Notes: generated by a model not told the origin, from the sequence alone. Shown: positions 40,171 to 52,440, numbered from the stretch's first letter. The stretch is 64,000 nt of DNA from Geosiphon pyriformis (GCA_016748015.1 JAAOMT010000675.1:124001-188000); one strand, 5' to 3'. Translations and numbers: made by a program.

Positions 40171-40670
40171 GTAAATTGTAGAGTTTTACGTTTTCTCGAT
40201 GTTCTTCACGCAAAATAGTAGAAATCCCTTTTGCCAATGATGAAACACTTTTTCGTTTGCCAAGAGGTTTTTCTGACAGCTCTAATCGGCAGATTTGGCT
40301 GGTTATTTTTTTTGGTTTGGGTAATAGTTTTGCTAGTTGACTAGCTCGGGTGGCTGGTCACGTGTAGAAAGGGCATGATCTATTTCTTGTGTGTTATGTA
40401 TACATATAATAGTTGGACTACAGCAAAAAATATATATATATTAAATAATATATATCTAATTATATTTATAATAATCAGACAGAAGATTTTGTGCAAATAA
40501 TTCCAAAATTTATTGTGATTAGCAAGAAAAAAGATGTAAAGGTTGATTCTTGTATATTTTATTATCTTTTTCATATTGAAGAAATTCTACGGGTAAAATT
40601 CGAAAAGTTAGATGAATGTCCAAATGGCATAATTTTGATCCGATGGTATGACCATATCAGATAATATAGC
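40171..40670. other. Spacer with a LINE tail fragment, 3' flank of the UBR7-like gene
   Basis: At 40,349-40,381 the plus strand reads GTGGCTGGTCACGTGTAGAA and GGGCATGATC, the conserved LINE tail, preceded by about 150 bp of non-decayed sequence I cannot assign. After about 40,380 the DNA is the 3' side of the UBR7-like gene. Confidence 0.45.
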
Positions 40671-42564
40671 TCAGAAAAAATTGTTCTCATTATTAGATAA
40701 CTTGCGTTCCCCAAGTTTCGCCTGTATCAATTTAAATTATGGTTTGCTTTAAAATAACTCATACACTCAAAAAGGAACGGATCAGGTGTGAAAGTATACC
40801 TGAACGAATTCCTCAATATCTTGTTTTGTAACTGTTTTTCCAGATTCGGCGAAAGGCTGTAGGAACTCGCGTATTTCATCTCTAAAAGTTTATCAAAATT
40901 TATTATGATCGGCCAAAGTAGGGAGATGGGTCAAAGAATGAACAAAAAACAAGATACAAACCTCATTTTGTTATATGCAATCAAACCTAAGTTTTGATAA
41001 AAAATTTAATAATCTTTGATGAAGGTATATTGAAATAAAGTCCACGTTCACCTTCAATCGCAGTGACTCGATCCATTTGAGTCAGTATTTTCATGCCACT
41101 ATCGAATATAGACGTTTCTGATATTGAGAACTTGGTGATTAATATTTGATGATATCAAGTTTAAAATGTCACGTGAGTAGGATACACACGTGCTGATTCA
41201 TCTTTGGGCGGTTCATGAGTATCCTCCTCTTGGAGGATGAATTCTATCTGGTATTGTTTATAAAGCTTCATACACTGCGAAGTTTTAGGCGTATAGTGAT
41301 CAGGATTATGTTGCGCAACGTGAGAAGAGCAGGGAAACAAAACGAAAAATCACCTTGACACAACGGCATAACTCGTCACGCCACCCTTCAACGCAAAATA
41401 TATCAACTAGGATATTATCACTGATCAAAGGAAAGTTATCACGTTTACATTGTCCCCCCACTTCATCAGATTTCACCTTCTTGGAAGATCCAATATCATC
41501 ATCAGACTCCTCCATCTTTCTCTTATTTGTAATTGAAGATAAAGATTGTGCCGACTTTTCGTCATTCTTAATTTCTTGAGAGTCCTTTCCAATCGCTGAT
41601 TGACCTGATTCAGCTGGAATAGCTCTTGTGCTCTCTAATTTTGTTTGTCCGGAGAAAAACATGTGTGAATGTTTGTAAGATTTTAGGAAAGGAAATTTAG
41701 AAGTGCAGGCGCGGCAAATGAACTCTTCGAAGGATTCTAGTTCAGGAATCTGTAAAATTAGATCTTTCGATGTTACTTTGGTTGGATCACGTGATTGTAA
41801 TAGGATATTAGTAAGACCATACCGTAAAATTTTGATTTCCCAGCCTTTGTCCACTTACACAATCTTCATGGAACCAATCTTCACAGATACAACACTAGAA
41901 AATTAAGGTAGTACAAAAATTAAAAAATTTGGGTCACATGAATCAATACTCTTCAAGGAAGTAAGATTTCTACCTGATGCATATTAGACTCTTCTTTCTC
42001 AGGGTCATAATCTGCGTCGCACCTACACATAAAATTTTGGGTGTTGGTGTAAACAGTACAATCTGAAAATTCTATTTTCATTCATGTTTAGAAAGTCACA
42101 AACCAACAGAAACGTCCTTCAAAGTTGTGATTATAATGGTTTTGTTCATTTGTCTCATTAGTTTCTTTAGGTTCAACCTGGCAAGGGTGCTTCCCAAGCC
42201 GACTAGTACCACAGTCACAACGAAACCCACGCTTGTTAAACAGTTCAACAAGATCGTGATCTAGCCTCAGAGGGTTAATAATTTGTTCATTGTCAAACAA
42301 TGTTGTAAATAAATTATAGAAAGCCTGCAAATTACCTGCATGGCAGGCGATTGAGCAAGAGTAGCATACACCACCCGCTCCGTAACCCGCGTCAGGTTTA
42401 CAAGTTTTACAAGCGTAGACAGGTTGGCGTAGGTACCCTTTGGAGAAGGTACACTGGTCGAAATTCCAGGGTAATATCTCCCCCGCTTCTTCCTCAAGAG
42501 TTTGTTGTTGTTCGAGAAATTCAACAGCAGTAGTCACTTTGTCCTTGATGTCTTTTGAGGCCAT
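40671..42564 (-). CDS. UBR7: UBR7-like protein (UBR-box and atypical PHD finger), putative E3 ubiquitin ligase
   Basis: Ten exons (minus): 42564-42336, 42260-42104, 42022-41974, 41894-41859, 41749-41354, 41274-41173, 41130-41052, 40986-40962, 40881-40800 and 40721-40671. They total 1,206 nt (401 residues); human UBR7 is slightly longer. The UBR zinc finger spans about 30-130 (WNFDQCTFSKGYLRQPVYAC, GGVCYSCSIACH, FRCDCGTSRLG). A PHD-like segment follows (FCWCDADYD, CCICEDWFHEDC). A charged region with KRKMEESDDD and SSKKVKSD suggests nuclear location. The C-terminal part (RDEIREFLQPFAESGKTVTK) matches the family's end. UBR boxes bind N-degrons in classical family members; UBR7 is linked to histone H2B ubiquitination in animals. 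Exons 6-7 are the least certain joins. Intron 1 (75 nt) is in frame without a stop. Confidence 0.9.
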
Positions 42565-43740
42565 TTCGTAAAGGGCAGCCTGGCTTCATTTAGTTCTTTT
42601 TGATTTGGTTTTGTTCGCTTTGTTTTTACCAGGTTACCCAATCTAATCATGACGTATAGTGTCACACGACATGAGACTCGCCTATGGTTACGTTAATTGC
42701 TGTCCTACCACAAATTAAATCTTCTACTTTTAATACCAATCACTTTTCGTATTTAATACCATTCTGTAGTAGATAAATTCAATACATTTGAAACAAAGAT
42801 TATAACTTAAGCATTGAAAAATATATTCACAAAAAACCAAAGTATTGTTTTAATTATAATTACAATTATTAATTATTAATTATTTAGTTAAAAATTTCAT
42901 ATTATATAAACAAAAAAAACTAAATCAAGTAATAAATTTATTAATAAATATTTTATAATAAACTTAAAGAAATAATAATAATTAATAAAATTTTTGGTTT
43001 ATATTGCATTTAAAAATAATTAGTTAAACTTAAATTATTATTGACAATAAATGTTTAACAAACTTTTTAAGCTGACTTTTAAGAAAACTATATTTTAATT
43101 TAATTTAATTCAAGAAAAATTAATACTCTTAAATAAAAAAATATTGTAATAAGTTTTTTTAGTTTTAAAACAACCAATAATATATTTAATATTACTAATA
43201 GCAAATATATAATTAATAATACAAATTTTTTGATTTATTTTAACCAAAATTTTTCAAGATTATGTATAATAATGTTTATAAACAAAGTATACAACAAAAC
43301 TTTTAAACTATTTTTTATTTTTAAATACTTTAATTTTTAATAATCTTAATTATATAAATAAAATTTTTATTAATTAAAATAAATTATTTTAAAAACTAAT
43401 AAATTAATTTTATAATTATTTATTACAGTCTAAATAATTATAATTAGATTAATATTATATTGTTAAACTTAAATAAAGATAGAATAATTGTTTTTTTAAA
43501 AGTATTTATAACTTTTTTTTAATAATATGTATTTTTTTTAATTATTATCAAAATTAATTATTTAAATTTTAATATTAAAAATTTGGATTTAAAACTAAAA
43601 TTCTAAATAAAAATATAATACATAATATGAATTAAAATTGTATTTTTTTGGTTTAATATTCAAATAAACACATAATAGTTAGATTTATAAATAAGTTATT
43701 TGTTAATTTACATATTTACATAATAAAAACATTACATAAA
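42565..43740. other. Promoter of the UBR7-like gene, then AT-rich repeat DNA
   Basis: 42,565-42,800 has gene-like composition and should hold the promoter. From about 42,830 the DNA is almost only A and T with no recognisable coding relic. Confidence 0.45.
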
Positions 43741-45190
43741 AAGACTGTTAATTATAATAAAAAATATTTATATAATATTATATACTTAAATATTTTGTGT
43801 TTATTTTATAATAAAATAAAATTTTCAAATTATGTATTTATTTATAAGTTAAATAAAATTAATTAATATCTATATTTATTAGGTTTTTATTTAAGATAAA
43901 TTTATTATTATTATTATTATTTTTATAGTTTTTGTTTTTGTATATTTTTAATAATAGTTTGTATACAATAATATATAAAACTTTATTTTTAAGAAATAAT
44001 TTGTTAAAATATTAAAATTATTATATTTATTTTTATAAAATTTATATATAATTTAATAATAGTTTTTAATTATAAAATATAAGTTAAAATATAAAGTTAA
44101 TATAAAAAAAAATAACTTAATAATTAAAGATAAAACTATTAATTTATTTAATAAAAACATTATTATTGTTTTATTTAATAATATAATATAATATTATTGA
44201 AGATTTTTCTACTTTTTTTTTAATGTTATTAATATTGTTTTGTTGTTAATTTTGTTGCTAATAAAAATTAATAAATTTTTAATAAGCTAATTTTTTTTAA
44301 TGTATTTTTTAATACTTTAGACTATATATACTATTGAACTTATGATAAAATAGACAATTTTATGTTAATTATTTATGTAATTATTTTACAATAAAAATCA
44401 ACTTTTTTATAAAAAAATCTTATTTGTAAGCTTTTCAAATAATATGTAGTTACTTTGTTGTAAAAATTAATTTTTTTGCAAAAAATCTTAATTATAAGCC
44501 AATAAATAAAATAAAAAAAAATAAAAAAAATAAAAAAATATATTAAGAAAGTTATTTAAGATTCAGATTTAAATGTTATTAATAGTTATTAAAATTAATA
44601 TCAAAATATTAGTTTTAAAAAATTATTTTTAAATATTTAATATTTAAAAATTTTGGGTTTTTAAGATGATTTTATTAAGTAATTTATAATAGTTAATTAT
44701 TAATTCAAAAGTAAAATATCTTAAATAAAAATTAATTTTAAAAAAATATTTAAATGGAAATATATTTTCTTAAAAAAAAAAAAATTTTTTTTATACAATT
44801 TATTATACTATTTTATGATTTAACACTTTTTTTTCTAATATTTTAATATACTAAATATATATTTTAATATACTAAATATATATTTTAATAAACTATAAGT
44901 TATTTTTATAATTACAAAAATATTTTAATAAATTATTAAATATTTTGTTAAATTTCTAAATATTTCAACAAATTTTGAATATTATATAATTTAATATATT
45001 ATATAATTTAATTATTACAATTTGGTTATATTTGTGTTTTATATAAATTGAGTTATTAATAAAATAATAATTTGGTTAATTTGATAAGATAATAAATAAT
45101 AAGTTAAAATAATAATATATACTTATTAATAATAGAAATTATAAAAATAATTTTATGCTAAATAATATCTTAAATTTCTGCTAATAATAA
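43740..45190 (-). repeat. Decayed solo LTR of the 57.5 kb element family (uninterrupted copy)
   Basis: Minus-orientation sequence parallels the split LTR at 15.85-17.05/23.85-23.98 kb and, more distantly, the LTR at 57,489-59,090. Shared blocks include CAACTTTTTTATAAAAAAAT and TAATATGTAGTTACTTTGTT (44,398-44,460), TATTTGTGTTTTATATAAAT (about 45,030) and the end block at 45,065-45,190. No coding sequence lies on either side, so it is a solo LTR. Here the LTR is continuous at the point where LINE A sits in the other copy. Confidence 0.6.
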
Positions 45191-45425
45191 TAGTTATTTG
45201 GTATTATTAAAACATTTAATATAAGTTTTGACTTGTTTAATTATTGGTTTTTTCTGGTTTAAATAATAATATTAAGATTATAATAAACATATAATATTGT
45301 TTTAATTGGTTTAAATATTTGATTACATATAAAAAATATGTAATCAAATATTTAATTTAGAATACTTAGATATTATATTATATTAAATAATAATTAGATT
45401 TTATTTATTAAATAATAATAATAAA
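45191..45425 (+). repeat. Decayed LINE 3' tail with a perfect hairpin
   Basis: 45,210-45,420 aligns with the tail fragment at 38.69 kb and with LINE tails (ATATAATATTGTTTTAATTG, TTTAGAATACTTAGATATTA, AATAATAATTAGATTTTATT). Inside it, 45,313-45,330 and 45,336-45,353 form a perfect 18-bp inverted repeat around five A residues. The LINE tails elsewhere do not have this perfect palindrome. Confidence 0.5.
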
Positions 45426-47220
45426 AATTTTAAAGCAATAGACTATAAAAGTAAAAAAATTTTATTTTTATTTTTTATATTAAAATTAATAATATTAAAT
45501 AAAAAATTATCAAGTTATTTATATTAATTTTTTTATTTTTAATTTATTATTAATTATATAACTATTATTAAATATCAAAGTTTTTTTATTTTATTCTTAA
45601 AATTAGTATTTATGTTTTTAAATTGTTTTGTATCAGCCAAAAAATTATTTAAAGATTTGTTTAAAAACATATTTATCTTATTATTTAAGTTTTTAATATT
45701 TTTAATAACTTTTATATAAAAATACTATTAATAAAATCATAAATAACTTTTTTTATCAATTTTTTTAGTTATAATACTGCTAATAACAATTATTAAATTT
45801 CTATAAATAAATTAATATTTTATAAAATGGTTAAAAAAATAAAGCAAAAACAAAAAACTGTTTTTTTTTAAAAAATTTAAGAAAAAGTTTTATTGTTTTT
45901 TATAATCTTAAAAAAATATTTTTAAAACCAAATTAATAAATTATTTTAATTATATAATATAATTAATTAGATTTATAATTAAATTAATTTATTTTTTTGT
46001 TAATTAATTTATAATATTGTAAAAATATGTTAATTTTAATTTTACAAAAACTGAATTTAATATAAAAAATTTTAATTGTAAAAAGTATTAAAATTTTAAT
46101 TATTTGGTCTTAAATTGTAAAATTGGTTTTTTAAAAAAACTTTAATATATATATTGTTTTAATTTAATATATTGTAAATAAGTATAATATTACAAAAAAA
46201 CTTGTATTTTGTTATATTTTATATTAATATTTTTAAAACTTAAGTTGTATAATTTTAAGTGATTAAATCATACTTATTATCATAAATAAAAAAAAATAGA
46301 TATGTATTTTGTATGTAAATTATAAAAAAATTATATTTAATAAAGCAAAAAATATTTTATAATAAAATATAATAATTTTAAAAAACTTAATTTTGATATT
46401 ATTATTTGAAATTTGAAATTTGTGTTTTACAATATTAATAATTAAATAAATACTAACTTAAAAATATTGTTTATTTTTTTAAATATAAAATCATGTTTTA
46501 TAAATTAAATATTATTAAATTGTTCAAAAAAAATTTTTGCTAATATTTGTTTAAACATATTTTTATTAATTAATACTTTTTTGTTAAAATAATATGTAAT
46601 TTTAATATTTGTTTTACAATTAAATTATTTTTATGAATACTTGAAAAGTTCATCAACGTTTCATATTTCCAGAAAGAGTATAGAATACATTTTAATAATT
46701 ACGGATTGGGGAAGCAGCCCTCCAACTCTTACATATCTGAAATCCTTAAATGGGTTTCAATAACTTGACCATTTTTGATTTCTTCTATTAAATTGCAGAC
46801 CAGGGCAATTTCCCAGAGTTAATGGGTTTACGATGAAATAATCAAGAAACGGAAACATAGGTGTCAAATTTTTTGAAATTTCTGTGATTTATTACAATGA
46901 TAACAACATCATCTGCGATGAAGTTATATTTTTCCTGGTCAGCTATACAAAGTTTACTACATGATACAAAATTAAAGGAAATAAAGATATTGATAAGCGA
47001 GCAAAATTTTCTTGGCTACTGTATGCAAAGGGTGAAAAAAAGTAGTAGAAATAAAAGTGATAGAATACGGTGAACAATTAACGCTCGACAGAAAGTTGGG
47101 GAGGCTGGGGTCCGAAAGAGTCTATGGGCGCGTTACTGTATGTGTACGAGTGTCCATGAATGAAATGAAAACCCAGAATTTCAACCAATTTCGGAACAAA
47201 AATTGCCTTTTTAATTCAAT
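45426..47220. other. AT-rich block and 3' flank of the following minus-strand gene
   Basis: 45,426-46,640 is A/T-only DNA with no feature I can name. From about 46,640 composition becomes gene-like. No frame there shows homology, and the plus-strand frame starting at 47,057 is antisense to the duplicated exon. Confidence 0.45.
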
Positions 47221-47580
47221 TCACCGTACAGAGATATCAAAGAAACCAGAGAAAGGTGCATTGTTTCCGTCACTGCTATTACTACTGGATGAACCATTTG
47301 CAGGCATATTTACAATATTCCCGCTATTTGGATCAACGATTGGTATCGATTTTGTCACTTTTGTAGGCGTCATTAGACCAACGGGTGCCGCTAACGCTTG
47401 AAACGCAAGAGAAGTGGGAGAGCTGGCGTATTAAAAAGGTATCCAGACCGGGAAAATAATGATGAAGAGATTGAAACTGATGTGTTAGAGCTAGAGGATC
47501 TCGGGGTACCATTGGACTTTATAGGGGAAATATTAAGTGTAATTTTTTATTTGGTCGAGTCAATAATGGGAATGGCTCGC
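47221..47580 (-). pseudogene. Broken tandem copy of the last exon of the neighbouring gene
   Basis: This 360-bp stretch repeats 47,581-47,945 in the same orientation. Both contain AGGCATATTTACAATATTCC and AACGATTGGTATCGATTTTG, and both end in the codons for DISVR and TGA. In this outer copy the minus-strand frame is cut early by TAA (SIDSTK-like start) and shifted by small indels, so it cannot extend the protein; the inner copy's own TGA also precedes it. By eye about four fifths of positions agree. Both copies lack the extreme A/T erosion of the transposons. Confidence 0.85.
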
Positions 47581-48360
47581 TCACCGTACAGATATATCAC
47601 TAAAGTAACCCTGAAAACGTGGCGCATTGTTTCCATCACTGCTAATACTACTGGATGGACCGTTTGCAGGCATATTTACAATATTCCCGCTACTTGGATC
47701 AACGATTGGTATCGATTTTGTTCCTTTTGTAGGTGTCATTAAACCAGCGGATGATGTTAAGGTTTGATAGGGAAGATTTGGGGAAAAGCTGCCGTATGAA
47801 AAAGGGGATCCAGGCCGAGAAAAAAAGGGTGAAGAAATCGAAACTGATGCGTTAGAGCTAGACGAATTTGGTGTATTATTCGACTTGATAGGAGAAATGT
47901 TAAGTGGAGTTTTATTGGCTGGGTCAATAATAGGAATAGCTCTCTTTGGTTGAGGAGGTGTGACGTTGGGTTTCATCACCCTCAGGGAAGCTTTACGTCT
48001 AAATTCAGCAAGCTACAAAAACAACACAAAAAAGGTTAGGAACATATTAAAAGAAATTAACTTTTCAAAAGAGCATAAGCTTTATAATAGTCTCTGATTT
48101 TCCCTATAAAAATCCCTAGACTACACAAAGTTTGAACTACCTCCTCAACAGAGAGCGAAGGACAAAACTCAAGGTCATCATCGAAGCCTCTAGCAGCTTC
48201 CTGCCGACTTCTATAGTGTTCCAAACGCTGAGCTATATAAAGATTATATAAATTTAGTAACAACTAAGATTAATAACTTAAGAGTGTCGTCCTGGAATAA
48301 AAATATGCGTGAGAGTTATGAGCAAAATATACCTTGCACAACGTCTTCTAGCTGAGCCAT
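47581..48360 (-). CDS. Unrecognised Ser/Pro-rich protein with two IPI[IV]DP motifs
   Basis: Three exons (minus): 48360-48333, 48232-48141 and 48012-47581, giving 552 nt (183 residues). I do not recognise the family. The N-terminus MAQLEDVVQ leads to AQRLEHYRSRQEAARGFDDD and then LEFCPSLSVEELAEFRRKAS, charged and probably helical. The rest is disordered Ser/Asn/Pro-rich sequence with KRAIPIIDP (residues 63-71) and KSIPIVDP (139-146). Short I-x-I-x-D-P motifs occur in some translation-factor tails such as eIF4G, but that is too weak to assign function. The start follows the first ATG and gives clean splice phases. It is transcribed away from RPA12. Confidence 0.65.
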
Positions 48361-49725
48361 TACTATGGAAGGCAATTGAATTGTTGATAAATTGGTGGAA
48401 ATTTTAAAAGTGAAAGAGATCTTGTATGTTTGAATAGAGGCTTTTGGAAACCAAAGAAAATACCAGCTCACCTACGAGAAAGCTGATAAAATATTCGAAG
48501 TGATACAATTGCTTGTTATATATAGGGCAAGAAATGATTTTAGTACAATAACTAAAAAGACGGTTTGGTTTTAGATAGTAGTATTTGAAGATAATTCTGG
48601 GGGTACCCCAACGACTACTCTGAAGTTTAAGGGAGATAAACTTTGCCCCTTTATTTTTTTTACACATCCTCGTAGTTTAAGTTCCTCTCTATTATACAAA
48701 TTGTTGATTATTGATGTTTATCATCATCGCCCGAAATCAATCATGATTTGATCTTCTGTTTCGATTTTCTGTCAGAATTGCTAATCAGGACCACTTTTCA
48801 CAGCCTTATTGTTTTTTAATCCAGATGCAAAGATAGGTCATTTTCTTCCCTTTATCGAATTCGAAATATTAACCTAAACAACTCTGATCCCTCATTTTAC
48901 GACTTAAAACTCCTTCTTGTGTGTGAAAAATAGGACGATAGGTTCTCGTTCATTCTATCGCATTTCACAAAGTGAAGTAGGACAAGGGTACTAACTCCAC
49001 TTACCATAAGGGAATTTTCTAATCTTCTCATTGGTTCTTTTTCGCCCGTTTGCCGCGCAAAATGTTTTGACCGAATCTCAAAAAAATGTATGTAATACTT
49101 TTATTTCCTGATACAAAGAACACCTAATATTAAGGCCTTTATGTTTAAATGGCGCTTATTTGTTCTAATTTTATCGTGGTAATTTTTATTGACGACTTGG
49201 AAAGAAGTAGATTTTTGTTTTATTTTTAGTAAAGTTTTTTGCATCGAAAACACTATAACCCGATTATGAACTTTTACGCCTTAGAACTTGTTGCCCTGAG
49301 CAGCAAATGTATCAAACCAACTGGGAATGTGGCTTTTAAAATATTAGTTGTCTTTATATCCTTAAATAAATTATTTAGAAAAAGAGAAAAACTACCCGAA
49401 CTGTTTCGTAGGGTAAAAAGGGAATTTGTCTTCTTTTATTGCACCTGTTGTTTCCAGAGAAACTCTCCTTGGACATTATGCAAGATCTTTCACAGATCAT
49501 CAATAGGCAGACCAGCAGTTGATCGCTCATGATATGTCGAATTAATTTCTAATTTTTAAGGTTTGGGAACCGATTATTGCAACGATTCACAAAAATTTGG
49601 GCCCCTTTTTGGATTTAATAGCTGCCTCATAAGAGGTTAAAAAGTCTAAAAGAAATTAATTTGTGTTTCTTGTTTCATAATAATAATAATAATCATCATC
49701 ATCATCACTTGTTTAAAAAGACAAG
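48361..49725. other. Divergent intergenic region upstream of RPA12
   Basis: 1.36 kb between divergently transcribed genes, so both promoters should be here. Plus-strand frame 49,239-49,532 and minus-strand frame 48,404-48,667 are open but lack recognisable domains and I consider them chance. A (TAA)n(TCA)n run at about 49,678-49,709 precedes the RPA12 start. Confidence 0.45.
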
Positions 49726-50313
49726 ATGGCCCAAAGTTCGAATGTCATTGGATCCTTAGTGTTTTGCCCTCACTGTGGCAGCTTGCTTCAATTTGAACTT
49801 GAAAACCAACTTTTGTATTGTGACGTGTGCAATTACTCACAAAATTCTTCGGGTATTGAGTAACTCTGAAGTGGACTTTAGAATTTGACCGAATTAAACG
49901 CGATTTAATATTTTTCTCCTAGATTTTCAAGATCTGGTTGTTCATACGAGAAGTTCTCCAAAAACTTTTAATTCAATACTGAAAGAGAAAAGATCCAAGA
50001 TAAATCAATTTCAAAACCAAGAAGACGAAGGTGCAACGGTAACATTAATTTAGCCTTTTCTGAGTCACATGTCAATCTAATTTTTCACAAATTCAATTTG
50101 CAAAGATCAAGGAAAAATGTCCAAGCTGTGGACATGATGAAATGAACTTTCATACAATGCAACTTCGTTCAGCTGATGAAGGTCAAACAATTTTTTATCA
50201 CTGTCGAAAGTGTGGGTAAGAAAGAATAATGCTGTTTAATCATCGTGAACCGATAATACTAAATGCCAGTTATTTTTTTTTTTGACAGTTATAAATACTC
50301 GCTCAATTCTTGA
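49726..50313 (+). CDS. RPA12: DNA-directed RNA polymerase I subunit RPA12
   Basis: Four exons: 49726-49852, 49923-50038, 50106-50215 and 50289-50313. They give 378 nt (125 residues), the same length as yeast Rpa12. The N-terminal zinc ribbon has C14-x2-C17 and C32-x2-C35. The C-terminal TFIIS-like ribbon has C86-x2-C89 and C114-x2-C117 with the conserved hairpin RSADEG (102-107), whose Asp-Glu pair supports RNA cleavage in Pol I. The last residues CGYKYSLNS are typical. It acts in the nucleolus in rRNA transcription. The 3' end faces the neighbouring gene 23 bp away. Confidence 0.95.
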
Positions 50314-50336
50314 TGATATATCGCAAGATTCGCATT

Positions 50337-51423
50337 TTATTTTTCACCAAATATTGAAAAATTATGAGAATCTTTTTTAGCTTTAATTGCACGGTATTGT
50401 TCCAAAACTCTTGCTCTTTCAACTTCTAGAATTCGTTTTGATGCTACACTTATAATCTGTTTCTTTCCTTGATTCTTTTTATTGCTTCCTGGGAGTTTAA
50501 ATTCGGAGGGATTTTGGAGTAACTAAATGAAGAGAAGAATGTTCAACTTTAACGCAGCTATCATCAGACAATATTATGCAAGGTCATACGGAACATAACT
50601 CAATTTACCTGATCTTCATTAATTCTTCGCTGCTTTGGGATTGCAGTGATTGACGGTGGTGCTTGTACCACTTCACCAAATTTAATATGATCTTGAAATG
50701 AATGGAAATCTTTGGCCTTCAAGTCCTCCTCTATTTCAATTTTTTTCTTTTTTTGTTTTTGCTTGAGCCTTTCAAGATACCTTTCATTTGGGAAAATAAA
50801 GTGAGGATCTTCATTTTTTTATTCCTTAGAATCCATCGCCTACCTTTTTTTCTTAATTTTCGTGGAGGTCCCTTCTTTTATAGGCCTTAATATATTTGAT
50901 CCTATTTTATCGTCGACGCGTCTACGCAATCGCCAGAAATTCCTCTTTATTGAGTTATATTGACAATTTGTTATCTATCAAGGAAATTATTTTTCTTCTA
51001 AAAACTTTACCTCCTAAATTTCAACAAATCTTTGCCATTCATCCTTTGAAAGGAAACAGACTCTTTTGTTCCCCGCTGGTTGAATAGTTATAAGTAAATA
51101 TTTAATTCAAGGAAGAGGCTAAAGAAAAATAATGCCTTGCCTACCAAGGAACCTTCGTTAGGATTGTCATGACCGGGTTGTGAAGTTTTTGCCTCTTTTT
51201 GTTCGTGCTTTTTTTCACGTATTTCTCTAGCACGTAAAACTTGGGTAAACCTTCTTGGTATATCAGGCAATTTATCCATATTTGGCCCATCATCATAACT
51301 TTTAACGAGGATAAGGTTCAAATTCAAAATCCGATTTCTTCAAAAAGTGATTTAAATAAATTCTCACAGTGATGCTTGGTTTCCAAGAATTCGGGCCGAT
51401 CTTTTTTTACGCTTATTAGGCAT
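50337..51423 (-). CDS. CCDC137-like nucleolar coiled-coil protein
   Basis: Six exons (minus): 51423-51368, 51298-51145, 51075-51011, 50885-50844, 50780-50609 and 50522-50337. They give 675 nt (224 residues). The N-terminus is strongly basic (MPNKRKKRSAR). Then come DIPRRFTQVLRAREIREKKH, a Lys-rich middle, and the signature block HIKFGEVVQAPPSITAIPKQ. A basic helical C-terminus (SKRILEVERARVLEQYRAIK) follows. The order and the KFGEVV-PP block match CCDC137 (RaRF), a nucleolar/chromosome-periphery protein of animals. Function in fungi is not established to my knowledge. Exons 3 and 4 are small and chosen by phase plus weak homology, so they are less secure. Confidence 0.75.
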
Positions 51424-52440
51424 TTTTAATTTATCGATTATTAAGCAGCAATTTGGGCAGTGATAAACTTTGATGGCAACAAAATTTCTGGGTTTCAGTC
51501 ATTTTTATAATTAATTATTGATGACGTTTCACCAGAATAACATATATAATCAGATTTTCGAGTCCCGAACTCTATTAAGCCAATAAATCAAATTTGTTAA
51601 TTCATGCTACTAATAATTAACAAGTGATAACTGGATGGATTGAATGCTAAAATAGTCAATCATAATCAATCAGTTGGCATAGCTATATTTACATTCATCA
51701 TTACATCTAAGCTCTTTATTTCTGCCACAATGATTACACATTTTGAATATCTAATGTTTTTGATACTAGTATTATAACTATCTTTTGTTAAATTTTAAAA
51801 ATATAAACTAGTCATAAAACAAATTTTTTGGATTTCATTAAGTTTGTTTTATAAAATTGTATTTTTTTGCTAGTGTTTTAATAATGCATAAAATAAAAAT
51901 TCACAAAATTAAAAAATAATTGTAATATAATAAATAAATATTATATTAATTATAATTATATAATTTTAAATTGCTATTATATAATACTTACAATTTATTA
52001 AAATATTATATTTAATTAAAACTAAATTAATAATAATAATAAAATTTATGTAGAAAAATTTAAAAAATAGAATTAATAATTACAACATAAAATTTTTTGC
52101 TTGGTTTTTACAAATATAATATTTTTATATGTTTTAATTAAATATAAATTTAATGTTTTCTCTTATTAATATTAAAGAAAATATTTTTTATTTTCACAAT
52201 ATATATGTTTTTAATGTTTTAACATTTTGTATTTTAAAGTTGTTTGTTTATTTTTTGGTTAATTAAGTAATAAAAATAAAAATATTTTCAATTAAATTAT
52301 ATTTTATTAATAAAAAAAATTGAATTTAAGAAATTTTATGCTATTGTGATTTATTAATATAATTAATTATTTAATAAAATTGGTTAAATCAATTTTAAAG
52401 CTTTTTTTTGAATATAAGTTTAAAACTAAAAAATATAATA
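51424..52440. other. Promoter of the CCDC137-like gene, then AT-rich repeat DNA
   Basis: Gene-like composition runs to about 51,800 and should contain the promoter. From there to 52,440 the DNA is A/T-rich without a readable relic. Confidence 0.45.

Noticed and set aside
47057-47742. Two 114-codon plus-strand frames
   Set aside because: Antisense to the duplicated exon; their similarity to each other is just the tandem duplication.
49239-49532. 97-codon plus-strand frame upstream of RPA12
   Set aside because: No recognisable domain, amino-acid content typical of chance translation, and it lies in a divergent promoter region.
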